The notes beneath the pieces are model-generated. The model was not told where the DNA came from and ran no database searches. It saw only the letters and a program-made list of their open reading frames with translations. Source: JACKBK01 sp963707275 (GTDB lineage Bacteria; Chloroflexota; Anaerolineae; JAAEKA01). Taken from it: a DNA stretch of 64,000 bases. Positions 38,668 through 47,683 of the stretch are shown here, piece by piece. A program made the translations under genes and the position numbers. The stretch is taken from positions 310,001 to 374,000 of the forward strand of contig CAVPPH010000013.1 in NCBI GenBank assembly GCA_963707275.1. Reading direction: 5' to 3'. Position 1 is the stretch's first letter. Every line of letters begins with the position of its first letter.

Positions 38668-39576
38668 TTATCGTGTGGTTGTTGCCAGGGTAGGGAGCGA
38701 ACGGAGATAAAGAAAGACCGCCTTTAACTCTTCGTCGGTCATGACGCTGCCGTAGGTTTTCCAGGGCATAATATCACTGAGGTGGCGTTCGGACGGCGTA
38801 ATGCCTGTGTGCATCAAGCGGGCGAAATCTTCTTCGTTCCACGTCGCCAGCTCACTACCGGGTGTCAGGTTTGGCCCCAACATGTCAATCGTTGGGTCGT
38901 CAACTTTGCCGCCTGACAGTTGTTGCCCGTGACACTGCCGGCAGCCCGTGAGTTCGGACCAAGTACTCGCCGTAGTAGTGAGAGACTTCGCGGGGCGGCG
39001 CGGCGGGGACAGGACCGGTGTGATCGATCTGGTCGGCCATCATGAAACTGTCGAACACGCCCAAACCGATCAACACGTTGCCCAGCAGCGTGAAGTGCTT
39101 GGGACTCCATTCTTGATCGACCGGGGGCACAGTACGCAGATAGGCAATGATGCTGCCCAAGTCTTGATCACTCAGGTAGTGAAAATCCCTGGATGGCATC
39201 ACAAATACCGATGTCCCATCGGGTCGCACGCCGTGTCGCAAGGTGCGCACATAATCAATATCGGTATAGGACGCTCCAATTCCCCCCTTGCCGTTGGTCA
39301 GATCAGGGCGTGGATGGTGCCTAGGCTGGGATCATTAAAGAAGTCAGTGCCCGCCAGGTTTTCCCCATGGCAGCCGGAACAGAGCAACGCGACAAGGTGT
39401 CCGCCGCGTTCGATGGACACCGCATCCGTGGGAATCACGACGGATGCGACTGGCACCGCATAAGTTTGGCCGAAGCGGGATTGGCCACGAAAGTAGAGGG
39501 CGCCAATCGCGGTTATCAACACGATTGCAGTGACACCAAGACTATATCCAATCCACTTCAGTATCTTCTTACCCAT
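38668..39576 (-). CDS. Membrane-anchored dihaem c-type cytochrome (two frameshifts)
   Basis: About 300 residues, with frame changes near 39300 and near 38945. The start ATG at 39576 has GGAGGA. An N-terminal uncleaved helix (ILKWIGYSLGVTAIVLITAI) anchors the protein. The first haem domain has CSGCHGENLAG and an axial Met candidate in VFVMPSRDFHYLSDQDL. The second has CRQCHGQQLSGG and a Met candidate in SDIMPWKTYGSVMTDEEL. Both end with the typical C-terminal helix (ITAYLRTVPP-like: GSIIAYLRTVPP, AVFLYLRSLP). Such proteins shuttle electrons on the outer face of the membrane. No oxidase gene is adjacent. Confidence 0.85.
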
Positions 39577-39686
39577 GGTTGTTCCTCCGAGAAGATGCTA
39601 CAACACTAACTTTAGCTGAAGACCCAAGCTGGTCTGGTTTCGAAACACGCCTGCGGGGAACCATTGCAATGCGCGATTCTCCGCGC

Positions 39687-40206
39687 TCAGAGGTCCCAAC
39701 CCTCGGTATGCTCAGCAAGGTGCTGAGCTGGTGTCGCAAACAGGTCGGCGACTGTGTGAAAGCCATGGCCGTAGAAAGGCGCACCCAAGCTCCAGTCGTT
39801 ATCCGGCACCGTGTCCAATGTGGCGACAGTTGCGTCCATGGCAGCATCGTAGCGAGATCGCAACCTCTCAGGACTGCTCTTGCGTGTCTGCCAGCGGATC
39901 AACCACAGGCTGGCGGGATCGGCGATCCACTTCGGCAGATTGAACATGCCCTTGCCTTGCCGTGCGGAAGCAACTTCCCTCGGTACATTCTCCAGCGCCC
40001 ACGTTAGGTGGACCAGCACCTCACCCATGGTCCATTCGCTCCCCGGACTTCCTCCGACGTGCGACAGGTCGCCGGAAACAGCATCCAGCAACTCATGGAA
40101 CCTGAATCGGGTTGCTTCGAGTTCGCGCTCCGAGCACGGCACGATCGGGAAGCGCTTGCACGTTATTTGCCCTGGTCGTGCTGGTTTGCATTTGCGTGGC
40201 TACCAT
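39687..40206 (-). CDS. DinB-like four-helix protein (one frameshift near 40135)
   Basis: About 172 residues. The ATG at 40206 has a strong TAGGAGG upstream. An extra G (CTCGGAGC) near 40135 shifts the frame; correction gives ...PDRAVLERELEATRFRFHEL. The helices WTMGEVLVHLTWALENVPRE (with the first His of the DinB metal site) and HGFHTVADLFATPAQHLAEH (with the two later His) fit the DinB/YfiT metal-binding fold. Family members are often thiol-dependent transferases, but no function can be assigned. It lies between the cytochrome and the TetR gene on the same strand and may be under TetR control. Confidence 0.75.
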
Positions 40207-40323
40207 TTCGTTGCCTCCTATGGCTTCGATAATCAATTTTGCTTCGGGTCGTATGGCGGCTGTTGTGTCGCTTGTCGCGGGTCGCGGAAACCTGCCGAGG
40301 TTCGTTTCGCGTCGCGGCGAGAA

Positions 40324-40929
40324 TCATGGTATCGGTGAAATGGGCTTGAGCAGCGCTCTGACCGCTTGTGCATACCTGTCCACGTCGAGTTGTGGATCAA
40401 TGGCTAGCTGTAATTCAAGCCCATAATAGAGTGAAATCATGGTGTTGCTGAAGGCACGGGGATCGACTGACTGGTCGATTTGTCCCACTGCCTGTGCTCT
40501 GCGGATGATTTCGGCGGTTGTCGAGCGATAGGTTTCCAGAACCTGCCGTATCGTCTCCAGCAATGGTGGGTTGACCAAGGCTTCTCCCCAGCCCTGAACA
40601 TTCACGCGGCCTGCACCTAACTCCGCGGCCCCTTTTAGCCCGTTAAACAGAAAGCTGAGGAGGTCGATCAGCGATTGCAGTGGGTCATCGCTTTCGCCGG
40701 CTGTGCTGAAAAGATCCGCACTGCGTTCGTAATCGAAATCGAAACTGGCAGCGATGATCTCATGTTTGCCCTCAAAGTAGTGGTAGACGGCTCCCGGGCT
40801 CAACGATGCCTCTTCGTAGATGTCGCGGATCGTAGTTTGATGGAACCCCTTACGCGCGAAGCAACGATAGGCTGCGTCGATAATCTGTTGGCGGCGGGCT
40901 AGAGTGTGTTGCTTGCTGACTTTTGGCAT
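40324..40929 (-). CDS. TetR/AcrR family transcriptional regulator
   Basis: A 201-residue regulator. The start at 40929 (MPKVSKQHTLARRQQIIDAA) is chosen over an upstream in-frame ATG that would include the operator. The N-terminal HTH is classic: RCFARKGFHQTTIRDIYEEA then SLSPGAVYHYFEGKHEIIAA. The C-terminal ligand-binding domain is all-helical and resembles the TetR_C_6/YttP-like group. A perfect palindrome overlaps its own promoter (40952-40975), so autoregulation is likely. Ligand and further targets are unknown. Confidence 0.92.
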   Translation of the reverse strand: MPKVSKQHTLARRQQIIDAAYRCFARKGFHQTTIRDIYEEASLSPGAVYHYFEGKHEIIAASFDFDYERSADLFSTAGESDDPLQSLIDLLSFLFNGLKGAAELGAGRVNVQGWGEALVNPPLLETIRQVLETYRSTTAEIIRRAQAVGQIDQSVDPRAFSNTMISLYYGLELQLAIDPQLDVDRYAQAVRALLKPISPIP

Positions 40930-40951
40930 GGGTAGAGATGTACCTGGAATA

Positions 40952-41003
40952 TATAAATCGAGCGTTCGATTTATATAATAACACAAGCAGAGTTCGCTGT
41001 CAA
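40952..41003 (-). promoter_or_regulatory. tetR promoter with overlapping palindromic operator
   Basis: On the minus strand a -35 TTGACA (41003-40998) and a -10 TATTAT (40980-40975) are 17 bases apart. Immediately downstream lies the palindrome TATAAATCGA-GCGT-TCGATTTATA (40952-40975), with perfect 10-base half-sites. Binding of the TetR product there would block its own transcription start. Confidence 0.85.
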
Positions 41004-41294
41004 GACCTTTAGGAAATAGAATATGTTCAATCTGGCTGTTGATTGGCGGGACGTCCGCGCGCGGCCAGAAGACCGTTGCGCCGGGAGTTTAGTTCGCCGT
41101 AACGGGCAGCCGGGATCGGAACCGTGTTCGACTTGTCGGCATAGCGCGCTCGATAGTGGGAGAGCGTGGCGCGAGCCGTAGTGGACGATGTGTAGCGGGC
41201 CGGCATGGGGGAATCATCCTGACATGACGGCGATACCCATGCAGCTTCTATTCTCAAACGGGTGGATTAGGGAAGGGTCGGTTTGGCGGAGTGT
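41004..41294. other. Intergenic region with a doubtful small ORF
   Basis: A minus-strand ORF (about 41027-41206, starting MPARYTSSTTARATLSHYRA) has Arg/Ala-rich composition and no recognisable domain. It may be a gene remnant or spurious. The rest shows no clear signal. Confidence 0.35.
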
Positions 41295-42380
41295 CTATCG
41301 TATCGCCACCATCGGCAGGAAGGCAGCCGGCTGGCAGGCCACGCCGCCCAGGAATGTGACCGACGCGGGCATGGTCCAGTCGCCGGGGTAGCGGTGGTTG
41401 GGCCACGCGCCGCCCGAGCCAGGCGGCTGCTCCGAACGGGCGCGCAGGCGAAACTGCATCGTCTGCACGCCGAGACACGGATCGACGACGTAGGTGGCCT
41501 GTCCCGCCGGCCGGCCGGTTTGCCAGTCGATCCAGGCGGTCTGGCCAGCCTTGCGAACCTGTACGTCGTACTGCATCTGGTACGTCCCGCCGGGGATGGC
41601 GGCGATGTCGGGACTTTGACTACCGGCCCAGCGGACCGTGACCGCGCTGCCCGGCACGCTGGCAGGCAGGTCAACGAACCAGGCTAACGGCGCGCGCACC
41701 AGACTGATCGCATCGGCAAAGGCGTGCGCGCCGTGCCAGCGGTAGGGGCTGCGGACGCGGACGAAAACGGTCAGAGTGTCACTCTGCGCCGTAGCGGCGA
41801 GGTACAAATTGGCCCAGCGGCTTTCGGTGAAGTTGCGGCGATCCTCGATCCAGGTCACGCTGGCGGCTGTCGGGTCCACGCCGCCGGTGTGATCGATGCC
41901 CAGCATCTTGGCGATGTAATAGCCGGCCGGGCAGTCGTTGGGGATCGCACTGCCGCCGCACAGGCTGACCAGCCAGCCGCTCAGGCTGTAAGCAGCGCCC
42001 GGCGTGACAGGGATGCGCTGGTAGACTAGGGCGTCGAAGGGCTTGCCAGGCTCTGGCGGCGTCTCGATGTCCTCCGACAGGAACACCAGGCTGTCCAGCC
42101 CTTCCAGCCGCTCGACGAAGCCGTCGTTGCCGCACTGGCCGGTGAACTTGAGGCGCGCGCTGTTGAGCTCCGGATTGCCGTAGACAAGTGTGGCCGTCCA
42201 GCCATTGGGGACCCGCCCGACGATGCCCGGCTGCGGGCTGTAGCCCTGTACGCATTCGAAACTGGGGTTGGCGACGGACGGCGAGGTGTCAGGGCTGGCG
42301 ATGGGTTGTGCCGCGACAGGTATGGTCAAAAGTGCGACGATAACCAGGGCGAAACCAAGATCGGTCAGGAGTTGTTTCAT
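41295..42380 (-). CDS. Secreted protein of unknown function ending in FLPMVAIR
   Basis: A 361-residue exported protein. The signal peptide is MKQLLTDLGFALVIVALLTI, with cleavage near VAAQ. The first half (VANPSFECVQGYSPQPGIVG...) resembles carbohydrate-binding-like beta-sandwich domains that open with NPSFE. The second half contains an Ig-like segment (AVTVRWAGSQSPDIAAI, ...YDVQVRKAGQTAWIDWQTG, QTMQFRLRARSEQ), close to fibronectin-type modules. It ends PAAFLPMVAIR. The same kind of C-terminus is seen at 63804. The role is unknown; it may be a surface or extracellular binding protein. Confidence 0.8.
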   Translation of the reverse strand: MKQLLTDLGFALVIVALLTIPVAAQPIASPDTSPSVANPSFECVQGYSPQPGIVGRVPNGWTATLVYGNPELNSARLKFTGQCGNDGFVERLEGLDSLVFLSEDIETPPEPGKPFDALVYQRIPVTPGAAYSLSGWLVSLCGGSAIPNDCPAGYYIAKMLGIDHTGGVDPTAASVTWIEDRRNFTESRWANLYLAATAQSDTLTVFVRVRSPYRWHGAHAFADAISLVRAPLAWFVDLPASVPGSAVTVRWAGSQSPDIAAIPGGTYQMQYDVQVRKAGQTAWIDWQTGRPAGQATYVVDPCLGVQTMQFRLRARSEQPPGSGGAWPNHRYPGDWTMPASVTFLGGVACQPAAFLPMVAIR

Positions 42381-42477
42381 AGAAGCGGCATTAGTGAGGG
42401 TACGAGAACGCCCTGGACGGGTGCACAGGACAGGATTCTATCCGTGAGACAGAGGTTGTCAAACTAGCTGCTGCTGC

Positions 42478-44210
42478 TCAGGTCTTCGCCAGCACGATCT
42501 CTATGCCCAGTCTGGTGATATCCAGCCGAGTGCTGGCCGGCAGGGCGTTGTCGGTGATGATCTTGTGGACGATGCTGATGGGGGCAATCTGAACGACCGA
42601 TTCCTGCTCGAACCGTGTGTGGTCGGCCAGCAGAATTACCTCCCGCGGCAGCCCGGATCATGGCTTGCTTGACCGTTACCTCGGCCAGATTGGTGTGCGA
42701 CAGGCCGAAGTCCAGCGAAACGCCGGTGACCGCCAGAAACAGCCTGTCGGCCCGCAGCTCGCGTAGGACGATCTCGGTGGTTGGGCCGGTGAGCGTCTGG
42801 CTTTCGTGGCGCAACAGGCCGCCGGTTGAGATCAGGGCGATGCCGGGCTCGCTGCGCAGCGTTTCGAACACATCCATGGAATTGGTGATCACCGTGATAT
42901 CGCGTTTGCCGATCAGCGCTTCCGCAAGGTAGGTGGTTGTCTCGCCGCCGTCGATCAGCACCACGTCGCCCGCGTTGACCAACTGGCTGGCCTCGCCGGC
43001 GATGCTCAGCTTGCGCAGGATCAGTTCTTCCTTCATGTTCTCAGCAGCGTCAGCGATGTCGAGAGCGATTCCCAGGCTGTTGGCGTAGGCTCGCATCGCG
43101 GTCGCAAGATTTTGATACCACTCGTGTTGGCTGAAGGGCACCAGGAAACCGATTCTGGTAGGCAAGGCAGCGCTTGCGTGCCCGACCGTTGAATGGGAAG
43201 GGTAAGCGCGTTGTCGGTCCGGGCGCTGTCGGTTCTCAACTGCCAACCGGTTTCGACTTGCACATAGACATCCCGCATGTTGTCGGCGGTCAGCACCATG
43301 TGCGGGGTCACCAGTTGGGCGGGCATGTCAACGCCGTTGAAGGCCGCGATGGCAGCTTCTACGCAGGTCGGGCCAACGATCTCCGGGAACATGGCCAGGC
43401 CGGCCTTGAGATATTCCATCCTTGCACAGCTCGTGGAGCAGCGTCTTGCCTTCCAGTCCAAAGGTGAGCACCAGCAGGCTTTCTGGCGCGATCCCCAAAT
43501 CGCGGCAGGCCTGAATCGCGCCGCTGACGACCGTATCGTTGACCCCGAATACGACATTGATCTCCGGATAGACCTGCAAAGCATCGGTCGTCAACTGGTA
43601 GGCCGAGCGCCAGTCGGCCTGGGTATTGAGCGACAGCTGCAATCGGGTGCATCGGAAGCGGTCTCGCGCAGGCCGTCTGCGAAGCCGCTGCTGCGTTCCT
43701 GCGTGTTGCTCAAGTGGTAGCTCAGGTCCAGGACCCGAGCGCTGCCAGCGAAATATTGCGTCACGTACTGTCCCGCCCAGCGTCCCAGCGAGCGGCCGGC
43801 CTCGTGGTTGTCGACCGCGATCAGCGTTCTGGCGCCCGGCATAGCCAGCGACTCCGCCACAATGGGCACCGCGTGCTTTTCAGCCCGTTCCAGCAGGATC
43901 GCGTCGGAACTGCGGGCTCCAGGAGATGGCGACCAGCACGTCAACCTGCTCGATCAGCGAGTTAGCCGCCGACGCTGAAGCCCCCTCAGGTCCAGTCACC
44001 GAGGAACGCACCTGGCGTGTCGGTTGGGGCGAGAGCGGCGCGGCTCCGCCATAGGTTCGCAGCAGACGCTGCTCATCGTGTAGCCGCTGGAGATCGCGCC
44101 GGATTGTGACTTCGGACACGCCGAACAGCTGCGCTAAGCTCGCGGACCGACATGAATCCGCGTTTCAGAACCAGCGCCACCATTTCGTCAAGACGGTTGA
44201 TTGCAGGCAT
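42478..44210 (-). CDS. DeoR-type regulator with inserted sugar-binding (PBP-like) domain (about six frameshifts)
   Basis: About 578 residues after correction. The start is the ATG at 44210. Residues 1-60 are a DeoR HTH (NRLDEMVALVLKRGFMSVRE, then FGVSEVTIRRDLQRL). Then comes a periplasmic-binding-protein-like region (VDVLVAIS, RTLIAVDNHEAGRSLGRWAG, VFGVNDTVVSGAIQACRDLG, QLVTPHMVLTADNMRDVYVQ), and next RIGFLVPFSQHEWYQNLATA, which looks like the first strand and helix of such a domain. The last 180 residues are the DeoR sensor (NAGDVVLIDGGETTTYLAEA, LADHTRFEQESVVQIAP). Frames change near 44135, 43918, 43645, 43425, 43180 and 42655. The true stop is at 42478. It is divergent to the sugar operon it probably controls. 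Confidence 0.8.
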
Positions 44211-44252
44211 CGAATTCAGTCCTTGAGTTTCGAAGTCGAAAGCAGTTGCCCA

Positions 44253-44281
44253 ATTATAGCGCAATAAGTGGCTCGTGTCAA
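44253..44281 (-). promoter_or_regulatory. Consensus promoter of the DeoR-type regulator
   Basis: On the minus strand TTGACA (44281-44276) and TATAAT (44258-44253) are both perfect and 17 bases apart. It faces away from the operon promoter. Confidence 0.85.
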
Positions 44282-44299
44282 TCGGATTTTGCAATATTT

Positions 44300-44351
44300 G
44301 TTTCGAGTTTAGTCATTTCGTATTGACAGCCAATAGGATTCGTGTTAGTAT
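44300..44351 (+). promoter_or_regulatory. Promoter of the sugar operon with TTTCG repeats
   Basis: TTGACA (44323-44328) and TAGTAT (44346-44351) are 17 bases apart and lie about 48 bases before the first gene. Directly upstream, TTTCG occurs at 44301-44305 and 44316-44320. A further copy, TTTCGAAGTCGAAAG, lies at about 44228. DeoR-family operators are often repeated TTTC-type words, so these are candidate sites for the divergent regulator. Confidence 0.7.
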
Positions 44352-44398
44352 GAAGACGTTGGTTTTCGTGCTTCTATCTTCCTCGTTCGAGAAGTCCA

Positions 44399-45193
44399 AT
44401 GTCCAAAATCACAGTTGATTTGACGGGCAAAGTTGCATTTATCACCGGTGGGGGCAGCGGGATTGGCCGTGGGTTTGGCATGCAGATGGCCGCCTGCGGC
44501 GCTGCAGTTGTCGTGACTGACCTCGACGGGCAGGCCGCGGCCCGGGTCGCCGCGGAAATCGCTGCCGTGGGCGGGCAGGCCATTTCGCTGCCGGTCGATG
44601 TCGCCGACGCTGCGGCGCTGGACGCGGCAGTCGCAGCTGGCATTGCGCGCTTCGGCCAGATCGATTTTCTCTTCGCTAATGCAGGCGTCCTGGGGCCGGC
44701 TGACTATATAGACATCACGCCCGCCGATTGGGATCTGGTGCTGGACGTCAACATCAAAGGCGTGGCGTTGACCTGCCGCGCGCTCGTGCCGCACATGATG
44801 GCAAGGCGCCATGGACGCATCCTGATGACTGCATCGTACAACGGCGTCCGCGCCGGCGCGCATGTCATCCCCTATCGCGTCAGCAAGGCGGCGGTGCTGA
44901 TGTACACCCGCTGTCTCGCCGTGGTGATGGCGCCCTACGGCGTCACCGTCAACGCCATCTGCCCTGGTGTGACGCTCACCCCGATGCAGCTCAGCTATGC
45001 TGAAGAGACTGCCGCCGAGCAGGGGATCACCCGTGAGTCGTATCTGGCCGACCGCGCCGCGCGCATTCCCATGGGCCATTTCACCGAGATCGACGACCTG
45101 ACCGGGCTGGCCCAGTTTCTGGTCTCCGACAGCGCCCGCCTGATCACCGGGCAGGCCATCGCCCCCGACGGCGGCGTCATGACAACATCGTAG
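44399..45193 (+). CDS. SDR-family oxidoreductase (sugar/polyol dehydrogenase-like)
   Basis: A 264-residue classical short-chain dehydrogenase. It has the nucleotide-binding motif TGGGSGIGRG and, after the second strand, an acidic residue in VTDLDG that favours NAD(H). The NAG motif (FANAGVLG), the catalytic Ser in ILMTASYNG and YRVSK (YxxxK) follow, and NAICPGVTLTPM is typical of the family. It is the first gene of the operon. In this context it probably oxidises a sugar, sugar acid or polyol intermediate; the substrate is not deducible from sequence alone. Confidence 0.9.
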   Translation: MSKITVDLTGKVAFITGGGSGIGRGFGMQMAACGAAVVVTDLDGQAAARVAAEIAAVGGQAISLPVDVADAAALDAAVAAGIARFGQIDFLFANAGVLGPADYIDITPADWDLVLDVNIKGVALTCRALVPHMMARRHGRILMTASYNGVRAGAHVIPYRVSKAAVLMYTRCLAVVMAPYGVTVNAICPGVTLTPMQLSYAEETAAEQGITRESYLADRAARIPMGHFTEIDDLTGLAQFLVSDSARLITGQAIAPDGGVMTTS

Positions 45194-45207
45194 CGGATGA
45201 GGACCGT

Positions 45208-46497
45208 ATGACTATCTATCAGTACGCTGGCCTGATCAACACGCGAACTCCCGGCTTTGGCGTCGAGGAGTGCGCTGCGCGTCTGCATCATCTCGCCTAC
45301 GTTGAAGAGCGGCTGATGTTCCTGCAGGCGGCTCACATCATCAGCGTGCCGGAGCGGGACGTCAAGGTGCTGCTGGCTCGGCTGCAATTCGAGGACTCGC
45401 AGCATGCCGACATGCTGAAGAATCGACTGACGGAGCTGCGTGTCTCCAGAAAGAAAGCTTTCGCCGCGCCCGACTCGTCGTTGGGCATCGTTTTCGACGA
45501 AGCCATGTTCGCGGCTGGCACCGCTGAACTGCTGGCTGCGCTGGCGCGGGTCTTCAAGCCGGCGCTGCTGGCCGCCTATCAGGCTTACCTCGCGGCCACC
45601 AACGATCTGGCCGACTATCCCACCGCCCGGCTGCTGAAGCTGATCGTTGCCGAAGAGACCGAGGCGCTACGCTTGCTGCAAGCGGCGTACCATGATGTGG
45701 TCAACACTACGGCGCGGCAGGCGGCGGCTGACAACTGGGCTGAACACTTGCAGCGGCTGCTGGACGCGGCCGGCGGTGTCGATGGCAGCTTGCCAAGCAA
45801 CTCTGAGGCCGTCACGCCGCAGCGCGCCACAACCCCGTACGTTATCCCCCGCAAGCTGACCCGAGACGACGCCTTCCCGCGCGTCTGGGATTTCTATCAC
45901 GTTGCCAACGAGCAGGTGGATGCCCGGCTGGGGCAGATGATCTCGACGCGGCTCAGCGAGGTCACCGTGGCCGAGGGGTTGGCGCTGGTGCTGTGCGAAA
46001 CGCCTGACCAGCCCTGGACGTTCTATGCCGATCTGTCGCGTCACCTGTGGGACGAGATGCGCCATTCGCTGTTCGGCGAAGCGGCGGCCGAGGACCTCTT
46101 TGGCGAACGCTCGGCCATGCCAGTGCGCGACTTCGAGGCGCATTACCTGTTCCAGATGACGCCGCTGGAATTGTACGCGCTGATCGGCATCGGCGTCGAG
46201 GCAGCGCTGATGAAATACCCGCCCGGCAAGCGCGAGGAATTCGAGTTCTGCCGCGATACAGCACGTTACCCGCTGATGCGCACCTTGCAGGATTTTGACT
46301 GGGCCGATGAGGTGCTACACGTCAACATCGCCCGCCGCCAACTCAAGGAGTGGCACCACGGCGATCAGGCCGAGTTGGTCGCGCTGGCCCAGCAGGGACT
46401 GGACTTCAGAGCGTCCGTGCGCAATTTGCACCCGCAGTCGCCGTTGCCTGATCTGGGCGACCGTGTAGTCAAGCGGACAGGTCGTAGTAGGCGCTAA
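45208..46497 (+). CDS. Ferritin-like (putative di-metal) protein
   Basis: A 429-residue, mostly helical cytoplasmic protein with no signal peptide. Two halves each carry Glu/His motifs expected of ferritin-like metal sites. In half 1 these are YVEERLMFLQAAHI, FEDSQHADML and IVAEETEALRLL; in half 2, ANEQVDARLGQ, WDEMRHSLFGEAA (ExxH) and WADEVLHVNIARR (ExxH). The nearest description is a ferritin-like/DUF455-like protein; I do not recognise a named enzyme. It starts 15 bases after the SDR gene and is followed by a hairpin whose loop contains its stop codon. Its presence in a sugar operon is unusual. Confidence 0.7.
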   Translation: MTIYQYAGLINTRTPGFGVEECAARLHHLAYVEERLMFLQAAHIISVPERDVKVLLARLQFEDSQHADMLKNRLTELRVSRKKAFAAPDSSLGIVFDEAMFAAGTAELLAALARVFKPALLAAYQAYLAATNDLADYPTARLLKLIVAEETEALRLLQAAYHDVVNTTARQAAADNWAEHLQRLLDAAGGVDGSLPSNSEAVTPQRATTPYVIPRKLTRDDAFPRVWDFYHVANEQVDARLGQMISTRLSEVTVAEGLALVLCETPDQPWTFYADLSRHLWDEMRHSLFGEAAAEDLFGERSAMPVRDFEAHYLFQMTPLELYALIGIGVEAALMKYPPGKREEFEFCRDTARYPLMRTLQDFDWADEVLHVNIARRQLKEWHHGDQAELVALAQQGLDFRASVRNLHPQSPLPDLGDRVVKRTGRSRR

Positions 46498-46509
46498 GCG
46501 CCTGCTACG
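46483..46509 (+). promoter_or_regulatory. Intercistronic hairpin with the stop codon in its loop
   Basis: The arms CGTAGTAGGCGC (46483-46494) and GCGCCTGCTACG (46498-46509) pair over 12 positions with one G-U pair. The loop is exactly TAA, the stop of the ferritin-like gene. It may modulate translation termination, mRNA decay or partial termination before the next gene. Confidence 0.65.
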
Positions 46510-46538
46510 AACGTTACTAACGATTTAGTAGACCAACC

Positions 46539-47666
46539 ATGCCAACCTACAGCCACCGCGAGCGTGTTCTCGCCGCGTTCAACCACCAGGAACCGGATCG
46601 CGTGCCGCTGGATCTGATGGGCAACGCGACCATGCTGCTGGACGAGACCTACCTGCGGCTGCGCGACCATCTGGGCCTGACGCCGATCCCACCGGTGCGT
46701 TCGGGCACCACCGCCAACTACTACGACGAACGCATTCTGGAGCGTTTCGACATCGATTTTCGCCGTCTTTTCCTGCCCAAGAACCCCGCAGCCGGCAGCA
46801 CGGTCCTGGACGATGGCACCATCATCGATCCGTGGGGCGTCGGCTACCAGAAGGCCGGCCTGTTCGTCAATGTTGTCCAGAACCCGCTGCACGGCGTGAC
46901 TACTGTACGCGATGTGGAAGCGCACGACTGGCCCAGGCCGGAAGATCTGTTCACCACCGAAGGGCTGGCCGCCGAAGCCCGGCGGATGTACGATGAGACT
47001 GACTACGCGCTGGTGGCGCGCAATCCCATCACCTATGGCTTCCTCGACCGCGCCTGCCAGATGATGGAGATGTCGGAGTTCATGATGGCGCTGGCGCTCT
47101 ACCCGGACGTGGCGCAAGCGATCATCGCGCACCTGCTGGAGATCTACAAGGGTATCTACAGTATGTTTCTGGACGCCGTCGGCCCGTACGTGCAGATGGT
47201 GGAGATCGGCGACGACCTGGGCACCAACAAGAGCCTGCTGATCTCGCCCAGAATGTACCGTGAGTTCATCAAGCCGGCCGAGCAGGAACTCTACGCGCTG
47301 ATCCACGACAAAGCGCCGCAGGCCGCGCTCTTCCGCCACACCGACGGCGCAGTCTTCGACGTGATCCCCGACTTTCTGGAGGTCGGCGTCAACGTGCTCA
47401 ACCCGGTGCAGACCTCCACTGCCGGGATGGACGCCCGCCGGTTGAAAGATGCCTACGGCGCGCAGCTCACTTTTCACGGCGCGGTCGAGGGGCTGGACGA
47501 GGATCCGACGGTCGACGTCGTGGTAGCCACGGTCAGGGATCGCATCGACAGCCTCGCGCCGGGCGGCGGCTATGTGCTGGCCTCCTGCAACCACATGATC
47601 GACGTCAGCCCTGAGATCATCATCGCCATGTTTGAGACGGCCCGTGAGTACGGGCGTTACAGTTAA
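46539..47666 (+). CDS. Uroporphyrinogen decarboxylase-family protein (sugar-operon type)
   Basis: A 375-residue TIM-barrel protein of the UroD/MtaA superfamily. It opens with SHRERVLAAFNHQEPDRVPL, the usual N-terminus of the non-haem UroD-like group. It then has DDLGTNKSLLISPRMYREF, FRHTDGAVFDVIPDFLEVGV, NVLNPVQTSTAGMD, LTFHGAVEG and GGGYVLASCNHMIDVSPEII. Members of this subgroup are commonly linked to corrinoid methyl transfer or are uncharacterised; there are no other haem genes here. In a sugar operon it may act on a methylated or unusual substrate, which is inference. No corrinoid protein gene is adjacent. Confidence 0.88.
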   Translation: MPTYSHRERVLAAFNHQEPDRVPLDLMGNATMLLDETYLRLRDHLGLTPIPPVRSGTTANYYDERILERFDIDFRRLFLPKNPAAGSTVLDDGTIIDPWGVGYQKAGLFVNVVQNPLHGVTTVRDVEAHDWPRPEDLFTTEGLAAEARRMYDETDYALVARNPITYGFLDRACQMMEMSEFMMALALYPDVAQAIIAHLLEIYKGIYSMFLDAVGPYVQMVEIGDDLGTNKSLLISPRMYREFIKPAEQELYALIHDKAPQAALFRHTDGAVFDVIPDFLEVGVNVLNPVQTSTAGMDARRLKDAYGAQLTFHGAVEGLDEDPTVDVVVATVRDRIDSLAPGGGYVLASCNHMIDVSPEIIIAMFETAREYGRYS

Positions 47667-47683
47667 GGGAACGAGGTTACCAA

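Noticed and set aside
46539..47666. Calling the UroD-like gene hemE (haem biosynthesis)
   Set aside because: The N-terminus and motifs fit the non-haem UroD/MtaA group, and no other tetrapyrrole gene is nearby.
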